Program-made: the position numbers and the translations under genes
The notes under the pieces: model-generated
Database searches by the model: none
What the model saw: the letters and a program-made list of their open reading frames with translations, nothing else
Told to the model about the DNA's origin: nothing
Shown: positions 47,877-59,060 of the stretch, piece by piece
How the letters are laid out: each line of letters begins with the position of its first letter
Position numbering within the stretch: position 1 is the first letter of the stretch
Source of the DNA: Rhyacophila brunnea
Taxonomy: Eukaryota > Arthropoda > Insecta > Trichoptera > Rhyacophilidae
Assembly: GCA_022495005.1 (NCBI GenBank)
Contig: JAGYXB010001798.1
Span: 434,001-498,000, forward strand
Length of the DNA stretch: 64,000 nucleotides
Reading direction: 5' to 3'

Positions 47877-48200
47877 CCAAGGTGCAGAACCAATCTACCA
47901 CTGGTAATGCCAATTGGGAGGGCGAAAACTATGTCCAACCAAATTGCTTCGGGTGTTGATATATTCCACTTGCGTGAGGCCGAGTTTAGATGGGCGCTAT
48001 TTTATTCTTAAAATAGGGTCTCCTTAGCAAACTCGGTGTACTTCTTTGAACTTCTTTAGATGTAAATTAATTGTTGTTTCACTGCTTTTGTCTGTTTATA
48101 TTATGTTCTCTTTTTATATTTTCATTTTTATCCCTTTTATTACATTTCTTTTTCTTTCTGCTTTATAATAATTTATCATGACTATCATGTTGTGAGCGTA
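47877..48200 (+). mobile_element. Jockey-type LINE 3' fragment
   Basis: 47877-48011 reads PRCRTNLPLVMPIGRAKTMS, then IFHLREAEFRW and a stop, in frame. It is closely related to the end of the copy at 41325. A T-rich 3' UTR follows. Confidence 0.8.
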
Positions 48201-48444
48201 AATGAAATGTGAAGAAGTTATTTTTGGGTAAGGTTATTTAGAATATCTCCAGCGTCCCAAAAGTGTATAGTGTGAGTTTCATGAGTTATTTCGTACCTAA
48301 CGAAATGTTGAATAATGGATGGTTTCTGATGACATGTAAACATAAAACTCCTTTTTTAATGAAAGGCATCTCTACTAAAACTCAATTCCAAATAACTGAG
48401 AAAACTAGTATTGCTCTACTTGCTAACTTCTACACTGACACCCT
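48201..48444. other. Intergenic DNA
   Basis: No feature recognised. Confidence 0.45.
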
Positions 48445-49175
48445 GAGCATCTATTCTATACACAAAGCTGCTATTGGCGGCTATCGACGGCTATCGAGGG
48501 TAGTTTATCATATTTATTTTATGTATTGAGGCGGTTAATTGTTACAATAAGTTAACCGTCTAAACTTTCAACAAGTGCTATGTTTTAAAAGCACCTCTCT
48601 TGGCTGTGTTAACTTTTAGAGCGAGATATTCAGTTTTGACAGTTTATACGGCTTATTTATTGCAACGATTATAATACCTCAATACATAGATATGATAAAC
48701 TACGTTCTATAGTCGCCGATCATGGCCCCCATAAGGGAGGGGCTGACAGGGCTCTAGCCTAGGGGCCCGGGCTCGGGGGGGCTCGGGGGTCCCGGCGTAA
48801 CGGGTCTATCAGATATGTGAGATAAATACACATCACAAATTTTCTCTAATAGTAAAAAAGTCGCCTACTTCACGAGGAGGTAATGAACATTTAAAATATG
48901 AGTTTGTTTGTTTGTTTTTATTTTTCTATTGTTTTGTGTTGATATTCAACATTCCCATAATTCAAGTAGAAATTACAAAAATTGCTAAAAATACACTGAA
49001 AGCCCTTACTTCTATCTCTAACACAATTTAAAAAATGCTTCTGCTGTGCGTCACACATGCCATCAATCTTAGCGATAGGTAGGGGGCCCGCCAAAGATCC
49101 TGGCCGGGGGGCCCGCTTTAGGATGTGGGGGCCATGTCGCCGATAGTCGTCTTGTGTATATAATATAATATGCGC
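48445..49175. mobile_element. Foldback element E, copy 2, split by a hAT element
   Basis: Left arm GAGCATCTATTCTATACAC...GGCGGCTATCG, right arm ending CTTGTGTATATAATATAATA and TGCGC. The hAT element at 48721-49136 sits in the right arm with an 8-bp duplication. Confidence 0.75.
48721..49136. mobile_element. hAT MITE (CATGGCCCCC family), copy 1
   Basis: 416 bp. Ends CATGGCCCCC and GGGGGCCATG. Perfect 8-bp duplication TCGCCGAT (48713-48720, 49137-49144). Confidence 0.92.
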
Positions 49176-49244
49176 TGTAGCCATCAACGATCCAACTCAA
49201 TAAAGAAGAAGAAATTCACTTTATGTATTTCTTTTACTTATCAT

Positions 49245-50035
49245 GCCATTCCCTAATGGCAGTCAGCCATATCCATCAAGGCAATCTTTGCGGATCTTTG
49301 GATCTTTGAATTTTACCAACAGTTTGGTGAAAGTGTATTCGTACCAATTACGGAGCTTAAAGCTTTAAGCTATGAAATACAGCGTTATCCTCAGCTACGT
49401 TTACCATTAATATTTTATTGGATAACAAGTTGGGGCATGTTGTAATTTTGTCCTCACATAATGTGGTCGAGGTACTGTAGTTTTATAATTTAAATATTAT
49501 GCAGAATTACGATTCTTTCCCAATCGTCGTCTTTTCCAAAACGTCGACATTAATTATTGTGACACAGTTAACCAGCTCTCACAGCTAAACTCGTCTCGTC
49601 TGCCGCACAGCCATAAATCAAACGTTTTTTCTTTCGTTTCGATGTTGCCTATTAATACTGCGCACATCTACCTAGCGACAGTCGCGTTACCTCTCAAAAC
49701 GTATAGGCGAGCCGGTATAGGAATGACCACTTCGTATGTGTGCATATGCGTTCTGGTGTCTTCGACTCACAGCCCGAGACGCATGCGATTTGTTGTTAGC
49801 AACACTAGATGTTTTTTTTCATAGCCAAAAGTCGCATTCTATCAATCTGTAGAGGTGCATTTGGCTGTTGCATAATGTTTTTTTAATAACAATGACGTCA
49901 CATTGACGTAATCAACATGTTGCAGATGAAACGATTTTTGATGTGCGAGCCGGCTTAGACCAACGATTTTTGAAGATGCGTCTATACAAGCACATCTCGA
50001 AACCCTCAACTCTCTGTGACAGCACATTACTATTA
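49245..50035 (-). mobile_element. LINE fragment with nested foldback G
   Basis: Plus-strand landmarks CATGCCATTCCCTAATGGCA, GGTGAAAGTGTATTCGTACC and GAAGATGCGTCTATAC are those of the 17385-18640 LINE. About 49567-49955 is foldback element G (ends CTCTCACAGCTAAACTCGTC and GATGTGCGAGCCGGCTTAG). It is decayed throughout. Confidence 0.65.
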
Positions 50036-50039
50036 TTAA

Positions 50040-50390
50040 GAGCATACATAAGCGAAACGGCAAATAATGTTCAACAATAGGTGAGACAAAATTTCGCATT
50101 CGTCACCAATCGCCGAGTGGCATTCGAGGTGAGAGCACGTCGATTATTTTTGTGATGGCGTCGTAAGAATATATTCTTATATCGTGGAAAGAAGACTAAA
50201 ATACGTTATGCCTGTACTCGAAAAAGAAAACATGTCAATGAATATATTATAAATATTACTAATATAATAATAAACATAACACTAAATGGACGCATGTTGA
50301 ATTTTCATGACAAATTAGGTTTATTTTAGCACAATCCGCGCGTCGCTTAGTTACGATCTTTTTAGACCATTCCTCAGCTGAGGTATAGCC
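50040..50390 (-). mobile_element. piggyBac-type MITE, copy 4
   Basis: TTAA (50036-50039), then GAGCATACATAAGCG. The right end GAGGTATAGCC is followed by CTAA (50391-50394), one base from TTAA. Reverse orientation. Confidence 0.8.
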
Positions 50391-50394
50391 CTAA

Positions 50395-50735
50395 CAAATA
50401 TATTATTAAACAACAAATAAGGTGGAGGTACCCGACTTTGTAACTAATACCCCACAAAAGATCATTGGACAAAAAATCATGTAATGACAATACCGATAAA
50501 AACAAATAATCGATCGAGTACATTCAAGATTCTGACTTCATGGTTTTAAAAAAATAATGTCACAATAGTAATTATAAACATTGTGCAGAAGTGAGTGTCG
50601 TCATTTTTAAATTTTACAATAATAAATAAATCATTTACATAAAATTATTATTTATTCATAATAAACCATTTCTTTTATTGAACGAATAATTCATAAGATT
50701 TTGAGAATGTAGCATTCGATATTATATTGAACATG
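50395..50735. other. AT-rich intergenic DNA
   Basis: No feature recognised. Confidence 0.5.
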
Positions 50736-51177
50736 CATAACTTGAAAACACCTCAGATACCCACTATAAAAAATCATATTTTAAAAAATACGATGCTCGA
50801 CGGGATTTGAACCCGCATAACCACTGGTATCGCGTCAACTGTGCATTAACCAATTATGCTACGAGCCTGCTATCTAATTACAACAATTTAAACTAGTAAG
50901 TCATACAAGTCAGTTAGTAATTAAAGCAATCAATATTCCTTGATTTAATACACAAAAGCCGATAGTCAATTATTATAGCGCAATTTGATAACCATTATTT
51001 CATGTATGACCTACTAGTTCAATTTAGATAGGAGGCTCGCAGCATAATTGGTTAATGCACAGTTGGCGCGATACCAGTGGTTATACGGGTTGAAATCCCG
51101 ACGAGCATCGTATTTTTTACAAATATGATTTTTTTCTAGTGGGTATATATTATTATCTGAGGTGTTTTTAAGTTATG
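50736..51177. mobile_element. Palindromic repeat F with tRNA-like arms
   Basis: Arms at about 50736-50912 and 51004-51177 are inverted copies. Each carries a tRNA-like segment, GGCTCG.AGCATAATTGGTT..., with B box GGGTT(C/G)AAATCCC and then GAGCATCGTATTTTTT. The spacer is about 90 bp. GCTCG pairs with CGAGC as in an acceptor stem, but I see no convincing anticodon arm, so I do not call a tRNA gene. Confidence 0.7.
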
Positions 51178-51592
51178 TTTGTTTATTATTTATTAATTCT
51201 TCATCCATATCTATTGTCCACTCCCTGGGTTGAGCATACTATATCTGATACTATTAATATATTATAAGAGTATCTATAAAGTATAATATTATTTATGTAC
51301 GTTTGTGGAATTGTCAAATAACCATAGACATCGGTTGCTGATGACAACTTCTAATGCAGAGTTTGCCAAACGTATTGAGCCTTGAATGTGACTATATTTC
51401 ACCGAAACAAAATTTAATATGCATTGAGGTGACACAAGGGCGGATAATTTGACTATCATTAAACTGACTCATGTCTAAATATGACTGTATTGCGAACATT
51501 GTACGATTTCACCATAACATCGTTTTTTATTTTTGCAACTACTATTTGACGTACCTACTGCAAATCGCAGGATGTCGCAGGTCATGTGTTCT
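51178..51592. other. Intergenic DNA
   Basis: No feature recognised. Confidence 0.5.
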
Positions 51593-51600
51593 ATTGTGGG

Positions 51601-52006
51601 CATGGCCCCCACAAAGGGGGGGCTGACAGGGCTCTAGCCTAGGGGCCCGGGCTCAGGAATGGTCCGAAGTCGCGAGTCGAAGTGAGATAAACACAGTTTT
51701 GCTCTAATAATAAAAAAAAACTCGCCTGCGGTGCTATTTTACTTGAACAATATTAATAATTTAAATATTTGGTTGTACGATGCAATTTTTAACTGTGTGC
51801 CGATACTCGACAACTCCATAATTCAAATGGAAGTAGGTACATATTAAAAATACAATAAAATCGCTAAAAATACACATTAATTTTACGGCGTATACCGTGG
51901 AAAACGCTACTGTAGCACGTCACACTGCCTTTACCCTTAGCGATATGTAGGGGGGGGGCGCCAAACATCCTAGCCTGGGGGCCCACTTTAGGATGTGGGG
52001 GCCATG
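51601..52006. mobile_element. hAT MITE (CATGGCCCCC family), copy 2
   Basis: 406 bp with the ends of the 48721 copy and a perfect 8-bp duplication ATTGTGGG (51593-51600, 52007-52014). Confidence 0.92.
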
Positions 52007-52026
52007 ATTGTGGGGGTTGATTGATG

Positions 52027-52110
52027 TATAATAATGGCGAAGGGTGGAGGTAGGCTGTTAATATCCGACAGAAATACGTATTTGCTTTTATTGAACAAAG
52101 ACTATAATTT
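52027..52110. mobile_element. Left-end fragment of foldback element C
   Basis: GGCGAAGGGTGGAGGTAGGC followed by TGTTAATATCCGACA. About 80 bp only. Confidence 0.7.
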
Positions 52111-52329
52111 AGACTTGTAACTGGATGGCTGTTCATTGCAGGAACGGATTTGAGTAGACCATATTATTATAAAAATATAAAATTGACATATGCAATGAAG
52201 AGTGTAACAAGGGAACCCAAAAATAATTGAAATTGTTTTACCTTCCGAGTGAGGCTGATACGTTTAACTTATACGTTAAAGTTTGTCATGTTAACGAAAC
52301 GCACATTAATCATATTGATGGTATTGAAG

Positions 52330-52510
52330 ATTAAAGACCATTTATTTGACGCAGATAACGCAATCGATTCATCAAAAGAAGAAAGGGGACCTCGAAACAT
52401 CTCAAAAAAGTCATACAATAATTATTAATCTATATCGCAATATTAAAATATGCGTATTTCTCACAAATTGAGTGTAAACAATACCCAAAGCAAAACAAAA
52501 TCGCTACAAT
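52330..52510 (+). mobile_element. Fragment of the CAGTGGCG family
   Basis: TTGACGCAGATAACGCAATC, GGGGACCTCGAAACATCTCA and CTCACAAATTGAGTGTAAAC align with 9890-10140 in reverse. Confidence 0.6.
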
Positions 52511-52626
52511 TAACACCAAAATGCCCTATAACATGAACACCCAAACAAATACGTACAGAATAAGCCATTAATGTTATTATTTGTCATCAGTCATCAGTGT
52601 CATCACTGTCATAGTATTATAGTAAG

Positions 52627-53379
52627 TAGGGAATCCAATCCCGAGCCATAATTCTGATCCCGGGATTTCAGGATTACAATTTGACAATCCCGGGATCCCG
52701 GGACTGGTCCCGGGATTGGAATTTTTTTCCAGTGTTAATATAAAAAATTTATATTTACAAATAACATTGATAAAATCGGTGAAAAATAAATCTAATATAA
52801 TTTATACTATTTAAGACATTTATTGTTATTATTGTATACGTTCAATCTTGGTAATACATAAGTTTAATGTAGTAAATAATATTGTAATATAAATAATAAT
52901 ATGAATTTAATATGAGATTGCTGTTTCTGATAGTGAAGACTTAATGAATGGGTTAGCGAGATTTAAAATAGTAAAGCAAATCATGGTGTACTTATGGCCT
53001 TTCCGCTTCATAAATCTAATTAGTCAGCCAAATATGAAACTAACGTAAAACTTAAGAGATCATAGTGGAATTACTTTGTTAATAGTGCGAAGCATTGTTT
53101 TTTCCAATCTTTTTCATTTTTATTAATCTATGTGAAAAAATAAAATGAATCGGCAACTTACACATGGGTATAAATCAAACTTCATTCAAACTCAGTTTAT
53201 TTCTAATGTACCTAGTTATTTGTTAGTAAAAGTATTTTTTCTGTTTAATTTTCGTTTTTATTTTATTTTCCATAAAAATTGATAAAAAAATCAATCCCGA
53301 AAGTTTCGGGATTATGTTTATCAATCCCGGGATTCATAGGTATCAAAAATAGCTCGGAATCCCGGGATTGGAATCCCTA
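52627..53379. mobile_element. hAT MITE (CCCGGGATT family), copy 1
   Basis: 753 bp. Ends TAGGGAATCCAATCCCGAGC and GGGATTGGAATCCCTA. Perfect 8-bp duplication ATAGTAAG (52619-52626, 53380-53387). Both subterminal regions are packed with CCCGGGATT motifs. No ORF. Confidence 0.92.
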
Positions 53380-53387
53380 ATAGTAAG

Positions 53388-53703
53388 TGATTGTAAGAAA
53401 AATACACATTGCTATTTCTGTAGTAAGATGGCAAAACATGATATCGTCACCTCAATACTACAAATAGATTTTCACTGTTTATAAGATAGCTATTGAATAT
53501 GATTCTACATTATTTCCTTCTCTACAAAATTATAAAACTAGATGAGTCAAAAGTTAATGGGAACTGTATTAATTTTGTGTTTGAAAATATAACATAGCTT
53601 TAAAACAATAAATGCATTAAAAAATAAAATAATATATCTACAATATTTTTTCATATAATAATTGATCATTATTTAATTATTGTTCCCGATTAGACAAGCG
53701 CAT
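53388..53703. other. AT-rich intergenic DNA
   Basis: No feature recognised. Confidence 0.5.
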
Positions 53704-54191
53704 TTTATTACAACGTTTATATTAGGTTGTATTCTTGTTTGTCCGGTGGTCGTTTATCCAGCACAAATCTTGCGATTGATTTTTAACTAACTTCCCGACG
53801 AGCTAGACATTTGAAACTTTTAGAATAATACATCAGAACACGATGCCAATGCATTCTTTTAATACTTTAGCCATCTTTAAGTAGAATTGAATTCATTTTC
53901 AGTTAATTCTGTTTTCTATGAAAAGTTATTTTGGAAGAAATCCGTAAAAAGTAAAACACTATTATTGGTTGCTAGGGGTCTAGGGTCCGAGTCCTAGCAA
54001 CTAAATTATTAATATATAGGTACGTGTGTTACTATGGAAATCAATATAAAATGTCAAAATGACATTTCAGTATTCTATATTTGTTTGTTTGTTTTTTATT
54101 TACTTCATATCAAGTACAAGTTTGAGCATAATAATTCAACAGAAAATTTAAAAACGTTGTGTATAAAAAGTTATTTTTATCTCGTAATTAT
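53704..54191 (+). mobile_element. MITE family A, copy 8
   Basis: TTTATTACAACGTTTATATT to TTATTTTTATCTCGTAATTA. A near-complete copy. Confidence 0.85.
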
Positions 54192-54397
54192 TCTTATACA
54201 GATATTGCAACGAATCATTAATCAAATATGCATACAAAAAAAAATACAATAATTGCATTAAGTGGGCCTATTAAATTTATTTACTGTCATGTACAATTTT
54301 TTATTATAGGTACATAACGATTTTTATTTACAACTTAAATAAAATTATAATGAATTTTAAATAACTAACCAACACTATCCGTATTATGTATTCTTAA

Positions 54398-54761
54398 GAG
54401 CATACTTCAGTGAAACGGCAAATAATTTTCAACTATAGGTGCGACTAAATTTCTGACTCGCTGCCAATCAGAGAGCGAAATTCGAGCTGTGAACACGTCA
54501 ATTTGTTTTGTGATGGCGTCGGGGGAATTAATTTTTATACCGTGTAAAGATGAGTAAAAAACGTTACCCATTTACTTGAAAAAGAAAACATGTCAGTGAA
54601 TATATTATTATTATTACTAATAGAACAATAAACATAACATTAAATGGACGCATGTTGAATTTTTATGACAAATTATGTTTTGTTCTGCACGCGTCGTTTG
54701 CACAATCTTCGCGTTGCGTAGTCACGGTCGTTTTAGACCATGCCCTAGCTGAAGTATAGCC
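54398..54761 (-). mobile_element. piggyBac-type (TTAA) MITE, copy 5, with proven target duplication
   Basis: 364 bp flanked by TTAA at 54394-54397 and 54762-54765. Ends GAGCATACTTCAGTG and CTGAAGTATAGCC (complement GGCTATACTTCAG). Host element C reads an uninterrupted TATTCTTAATTCAAC at the equivalent site (complement of 16375-16388). Confidence 0.95.
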
Positions 54762-54889
54762 TTAATTCAACGAAATCAAATACTGAGACTAAAGAAGTGT
54801 GCACTATTTTTGCCAGATCACCCATAGCATATCTAAGCTATTATGGTTTGGTTTAGGCTGGGTTAACTGAATTACTAATACGGGACCCT

Positions 54890-55330
54890 ACGTTTGGTGT
54901 GAAGCATCATTTTTTATGTCTGGGAATGTCTCAAGAGCAGTTGCCCAAACCCAAGGTCGCCATGTACTCAAATGTGCTTTGACTAAATTTACATGACTAT
55001 AAGTTAAGGTACTCATAGAATAGATGACCACGTAGAGGTAATATTAAAAATTGTAGTAAGTAACAAATTAAAGTTAATACGAAACTGCCGAACATTCTAA
55101 GTGAAGAGATCATCATGTTGGCAGTATGACGCCGCAAATTTTCTAAATGGAATAAAATTGGCCATTGTGGCGACCAAGTCGGACTGTTCGATGGGCCCAA
55201 CAGCTGGTTGAACCGACTTGAGCAGCTCTTCTCCTTCCGTACACATTTTAGGACATTCCCAGAGGATGTTGTTACTGTATTTTCTCCACCACATGGACAT
55301 GTTGAACGGGTAACAAGACCAAGCTCAAAG
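54890..55330 (-). mobile_element. R1-like LINE ORF2 3' fragment
   Basis: The minus-strand frame 55300-55097 has NILWECPK, then ELLKSVQPAVGPIEQSDL and NFIPFRKFAASY. Upstream, CPCGGENTV appears in a shifted frame, giving C-x-C-G-G-E-x-T-V...H-x-L-W-E-C-P, the zinc-knuckle pattern of R1-clade ORF2. Dead. Confidence 0.7.
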
Positions 55331-55513
55331 AGCCTGCCAGCGAATCCACCGTGTCTATCAGCAAATTATACTCTTAGTTTAATGAAAAAAAAAAAGTATG
55401 ACCGATATATGTCGAATCTTAACAGCTTTCCTCCACCCCTGGAGTGTAGTAACACAGCTAGATATTAAATTGGGATTGATCAATAATATAATATTGAGTA
55501 GGTACATTGCAAT

Positions 55514-56064
55514 TAGAGTTGGGTATTTCCCGAGAAAATCTCATTCTCGGGATTCGGAATTTCCCGAAATGATGAAATTTTGAATTCTCGAGATTCGGGA
55601 TTTCCAGAAAAGAATTCTCGAGATATCGGGAAATTTAAAAAAAAACTGTAAAAATCCTAAACAGACATAATAATATAATATATGCTTTTTTTATTTATGT
55701 AAGGATACAAACAAATATAAGTAGGAAAACAATAATAATTCAAAACATTACTTATTAAAATGGAATTTCAAAAAACACAGACTGTCAATCGCTACGTCTA
55801 ACAATCGCGTACGATTTTGAGACACAAAATTCCCTGATGTTGCACAAATTGCGCTCATTTTGTGTTTTCTGTTCACTTTTTCCATAATTAAAATCGTTTT
55901 TTCAATTAATATTTTATTACAAAGAAATCCCGAATCCCGAAAAAAGATTCTCGAGATCTGGGATTTCCCGAAATGCTAAAAATTTCAATTCTCGAGATTC
56001 GGGATTAAAAATCTTGAAAATTTCCCCAGAATTCCGGTCGGGAAATTCCCGAAACCCAACTCTA
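55514..56064. mobile_element. hAT MITE (TAGAGTTGGG family), complete copy
   Basis: 551 bp. Ends TAGAGTTGGGTATTTCCCGA and GAAACCCAACTCTA. Perfect 8-bp duplication ATTGCAAT (55506-55513, 56065-56072). Subterminal regions are rich in TTCTCGAGA and CGGGATTT. Confidence 0.92.
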
Positions 56065-56072
56065 ATTGCAAT

Positions 56073-57010
56073 AGTCGAAATCACACCAATCGATATTCAT
56101 AACAATGAGTAGGTACATACTTAGTAAATCAGGGTGTCGGTGAATTAAATCAAAGAAAATTTATTGTCATTGGGAGATATCATAGAGAGGGTACTTATGG
56201 ATGCATAACAATATAATTTGAGACTAAAAATAATGAAATAGGGTGGCATTCTAAGTCTGCATAAGGTCGGCGCTTTGCCTAAGTACGTCACTGTATGCAA
56301 GTCTGATCGTGAGGTATTCCATTAACACTTCGAGGTTTTTCCAATGAACCAATAACAATAATATTTTACCGCAGATATGTTTTTTTGTAATCTGATAAAT
56401 AATTCTTTCATGCGAGCGTATATTAAATCCTTATGCATTGGGTCAGTCGTGTAGTTTTTGTAGGGCCTGCCGCAGTCATTAACGCAATGACCCTGGACTA
56501 AAAATTCGAGAAAGAAAGTGAACAACTCGAAACTGGATTGAGGTTACTTGCTCACAGCAAATTGAGACAATTTTTAAGCCCACGTCATACGTATTATCGA
56601 GATTACTTTATTAAATAATCACTGTAGATCGCATTTTGTAGTATTCTAATCCTAATGCTACCATTACACAACCATTAGTAATTGTGTATGCATTTGGCGT
56701 TAGCAAAAAACACATTTCCAATCTGGAGGCGCGAAAAATTGAACAATGTAACCACTGATTTTCTGTTTCCAAGTGCATAGTTCATAAAACGGCATGGGTA
56801 CTACAGTATCTATTTGTCGATGAACAAGACATGAATTTGGATTGACTACTTACTACTATTGAAAAAGAAAAATTGATTTATCATGCGATAATTCATCGGA
56901 ACAAATATATTTAAACTCTCCTCAATAACACCTAGATTTGATAATCTTTGTGCAAATGAACAAACACAGCCATCGCATTAAAAACAAATTATTTTTAAAA
57001 TCCATATATT
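56073..57010. other. Intergenic DNA
   Basis: A decayed right end of the CAGTGACG hAT family lies at about 56240-56295 (GGGTGGCATTC...AAGTACGTCACTG). No gene recognised; the 67-codon frame at 56322-56525 has no motif. Confidence 0.45.
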
Positions 57011-57020
57011 ATTATAATAT

Positions 57021-57265
57021 TTTTTTTCGACCATGTCCGATCCTAATAGGATCATATGGGCCTCCACAGAGTAGAGGTTTGTATTAACAGATTATGTTTT
57101 TTACGAGAAATGGGTTTCGGCCACTTGCTCAACCTATTAGGTCCATACCTTAACTCACACACAAATTGAAAAAAAATAATATGTGTACTTGGCAGACCCA
57201 GGATTCGAACCTGAGACCCACGGCGTGATAATTCAACGCTTAAGCCGAGCGGCCACCGTGGGTGA
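57021..57265 (-). mobile_element. SINE1, copy with perfect target duplication
   Basis: tRNA-like head CACGGTGGCCGCTCGGCTTA with B box GGTTCGAATCC. Flanked by ATTATAATAT at 57011-57020 and 57266-57275 (10 bp, identical). Confidence 0.88.
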
Positions 57266-57275
57266 ATTATAATAT

Positions 57276-57599
57276 AAAACATAATTAACCCTTCTTATTA
57301 TTCTGTAAATTACGTTTTTTTTCATTTTTTTTTTATTAATATTTGTTTTACCATTTACAAACGTCTCTGTATTATTTTATGAAATTAAGGGGGGGGGAGG
57401 TGCCAAGATTATTAGATTTTTTTAAAGGGGGGCGTAGTAACATAAAGTTTGGAAACCTAAGGCCAAGGCTTAGCCGATGGTTTTTTCTGAAAAGCATTAT
57501 TATTAAAGTATTATTTTCTTTAACGCGATCGATTCGTTAAATAATTTAAAGGGGCCTCGAAACAGTTCAAATCAGTCAATACAATTATTAAAATAAAAT
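57276..57599. other. Intergenic DNA with a CAGTGGCG-family fragment
   Basis: 57505-57599 (TTTTCTTTAACGCGATCGAT, GGGGCCTCGAAACAGTTC) belongs to the 16827 family. Confidence 0.5.
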
Positions 57600-57885
57600 A
57601 CCAGCTGTCGGGCCCATTGGACCGTCCGACCTGGTCACCGCAAAGGCCAATTTTGTTGCAGTTAGAAAATTTGCTGCGCCATACAGCTACCAACGTAACG
57701 GTCTCTTCGCTTAAATTGTTCAGCAGTTTTGTACTAGCACTTGTTACTTGCTACAATTTTAATTTTGCCTCTACGTGCTTCTCTCATGGTTGTCTTCTTT
57801 AAGTCAGTCAAAGCACAGTTGAGTACATATTGACCTTAGTCTTGGGTAACTGCTCCTGAGACATTCCAAACGTAGGGTTCCGTGA
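57600..57885 (+). mobile_element. R1-like LINE 3' fragment
   Basis: PAVGPIGPSDLVTAKANFVA followed by VRKFAAPY, the same segment as at 25511 and 54890. Confidence 0.6.
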
Positions 57886-58570
57886 TACGCCAGATTATTA
57901 CCGGGTGAGAGAATTATGAGAATTTTATTACTGCGATAAACCGCCATTGTAATATTTAATGCGATACAATGAGAGTTATGTTAGATTTTTTATGCTTCGA
58001 TTATTTTTAAAACTAATTAATGATAATGAAACTACGGTATCGTTTGCTTTTTGGGGGAAAAAGTCGTAATATTTTTATTCGTCATTTCATTTGCTTCCCC
58101 TAATCAACGCATGATCTGCCTACCTCCACGGAACGTCGTTGTCTCTATGACTGTAAATCCACCAGTGATAATTTCTGTGTATTATATTCTTTTATCTCTG
58201 TCCAACGAACTGATATGTCCCTCAAGAACCTGATGTGGTGTGATGGTGTTATTCTTCCTTCGTCTCCTTACCAAAGACTGGACTCCTGAGCAGTATTCAC
58301 AGCTGTTATGTTTAAAGACCGTCGTGTTGAAGGTAATTGTCACCTTCAATTACCTTCAAGGATGTATTTAAACTAGACGGCGAAAAGATGATCGGGAAAC
58401 AATAAGCTTTCACGAAAGTTAAAACATTAAAGTTTATTCAACGGAAATACTAGTATATATTATATATTATACTGCGGACAAGATATACGCATAACAGAGA
58501 ATTACAAGTGCTTGGCCCTTTTATAATAATATATTATTATTTTGGTAATATTATATTAATTGGTTTATTG
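57886..58570. other. Intergenic DNA
   Basis: 58095-58143 (CCCTAATCAACGCATGATCT, ACGGAACGTCG) is one end of the CAGTGACG hAT family. 58330-58362 holds a GAAGGTAATTG hairpin. Confidence 0.45.
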
Positions 58571-58578
58571 ACATCTTT

Positions 58579-59060
58579 TAGGGATTCCAATCCCGGGATC
58601 GCGAGCTATTTTCGATACCTATGAATCCCGGGATTGATTTTTTTTATCAATTTTTACTAATTAGATTAGATTAGAATTTTTTATACAATTTTGACTAATT
58701 AGATTTATGAAGCGGAAAGGCCATGATTTGTTTTACTATTTTAAATCTCGCTAACCTATTCATTAAGTCTTTACTATCAGAAACAGCAATCTCATATTAA
58801 ATTCACATTATTATTTAAATTACAATATTATTTACTCCATTAAACTTATGTATTTCCAAGATTGAACGTATACAATTTTAATAATAAATGTCTTAAATAG
58901 TATAAATTACACTATATTTATTTTTGACCGATTTTATCAATGTTATTTGTAAATATAAAAAAATTATATTAACAATGGAAAAAAATGCCAATCCCGGGAT
59001 TGTCAAATTATAATCCCGAATTCCCGGGATCAGAATTTTGGCTCGAGATTGGATTCCCTA
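58579..59060. mobile_element. hAT MITE (CCCGGGATT family), copy 2
   Basis: 482 bp, reverse of 52627. Ends TAGGGATTCCAATCCCGGGA and GGATTCCCTA. Flanks ACATCTTT and ATATCTTG match at 6 of 8 bases. Internally deleted. Confidence 0.82.

Larger units (their letters stand above)
54330..55440. mobile_element. Foldback element C, copy 3, carrying two insertions
   Basis: Pieces at 54330-54393, 54766-54885 and about 55370-55440 are collinear with 16148-16709 in reverse. The gaps are filled by the TTAA MITE (54398-54761) and the R1-like LINE fragment (54890-55330). Confidence 0.75.

Noticed and set aside
50794..50872. Possible tRNA gene (minus strand)
   Set aside because: The T arm and part of the acceptor pair, but no good anticodon arm is seen and the sequence lies inside a repeated palindromic element.
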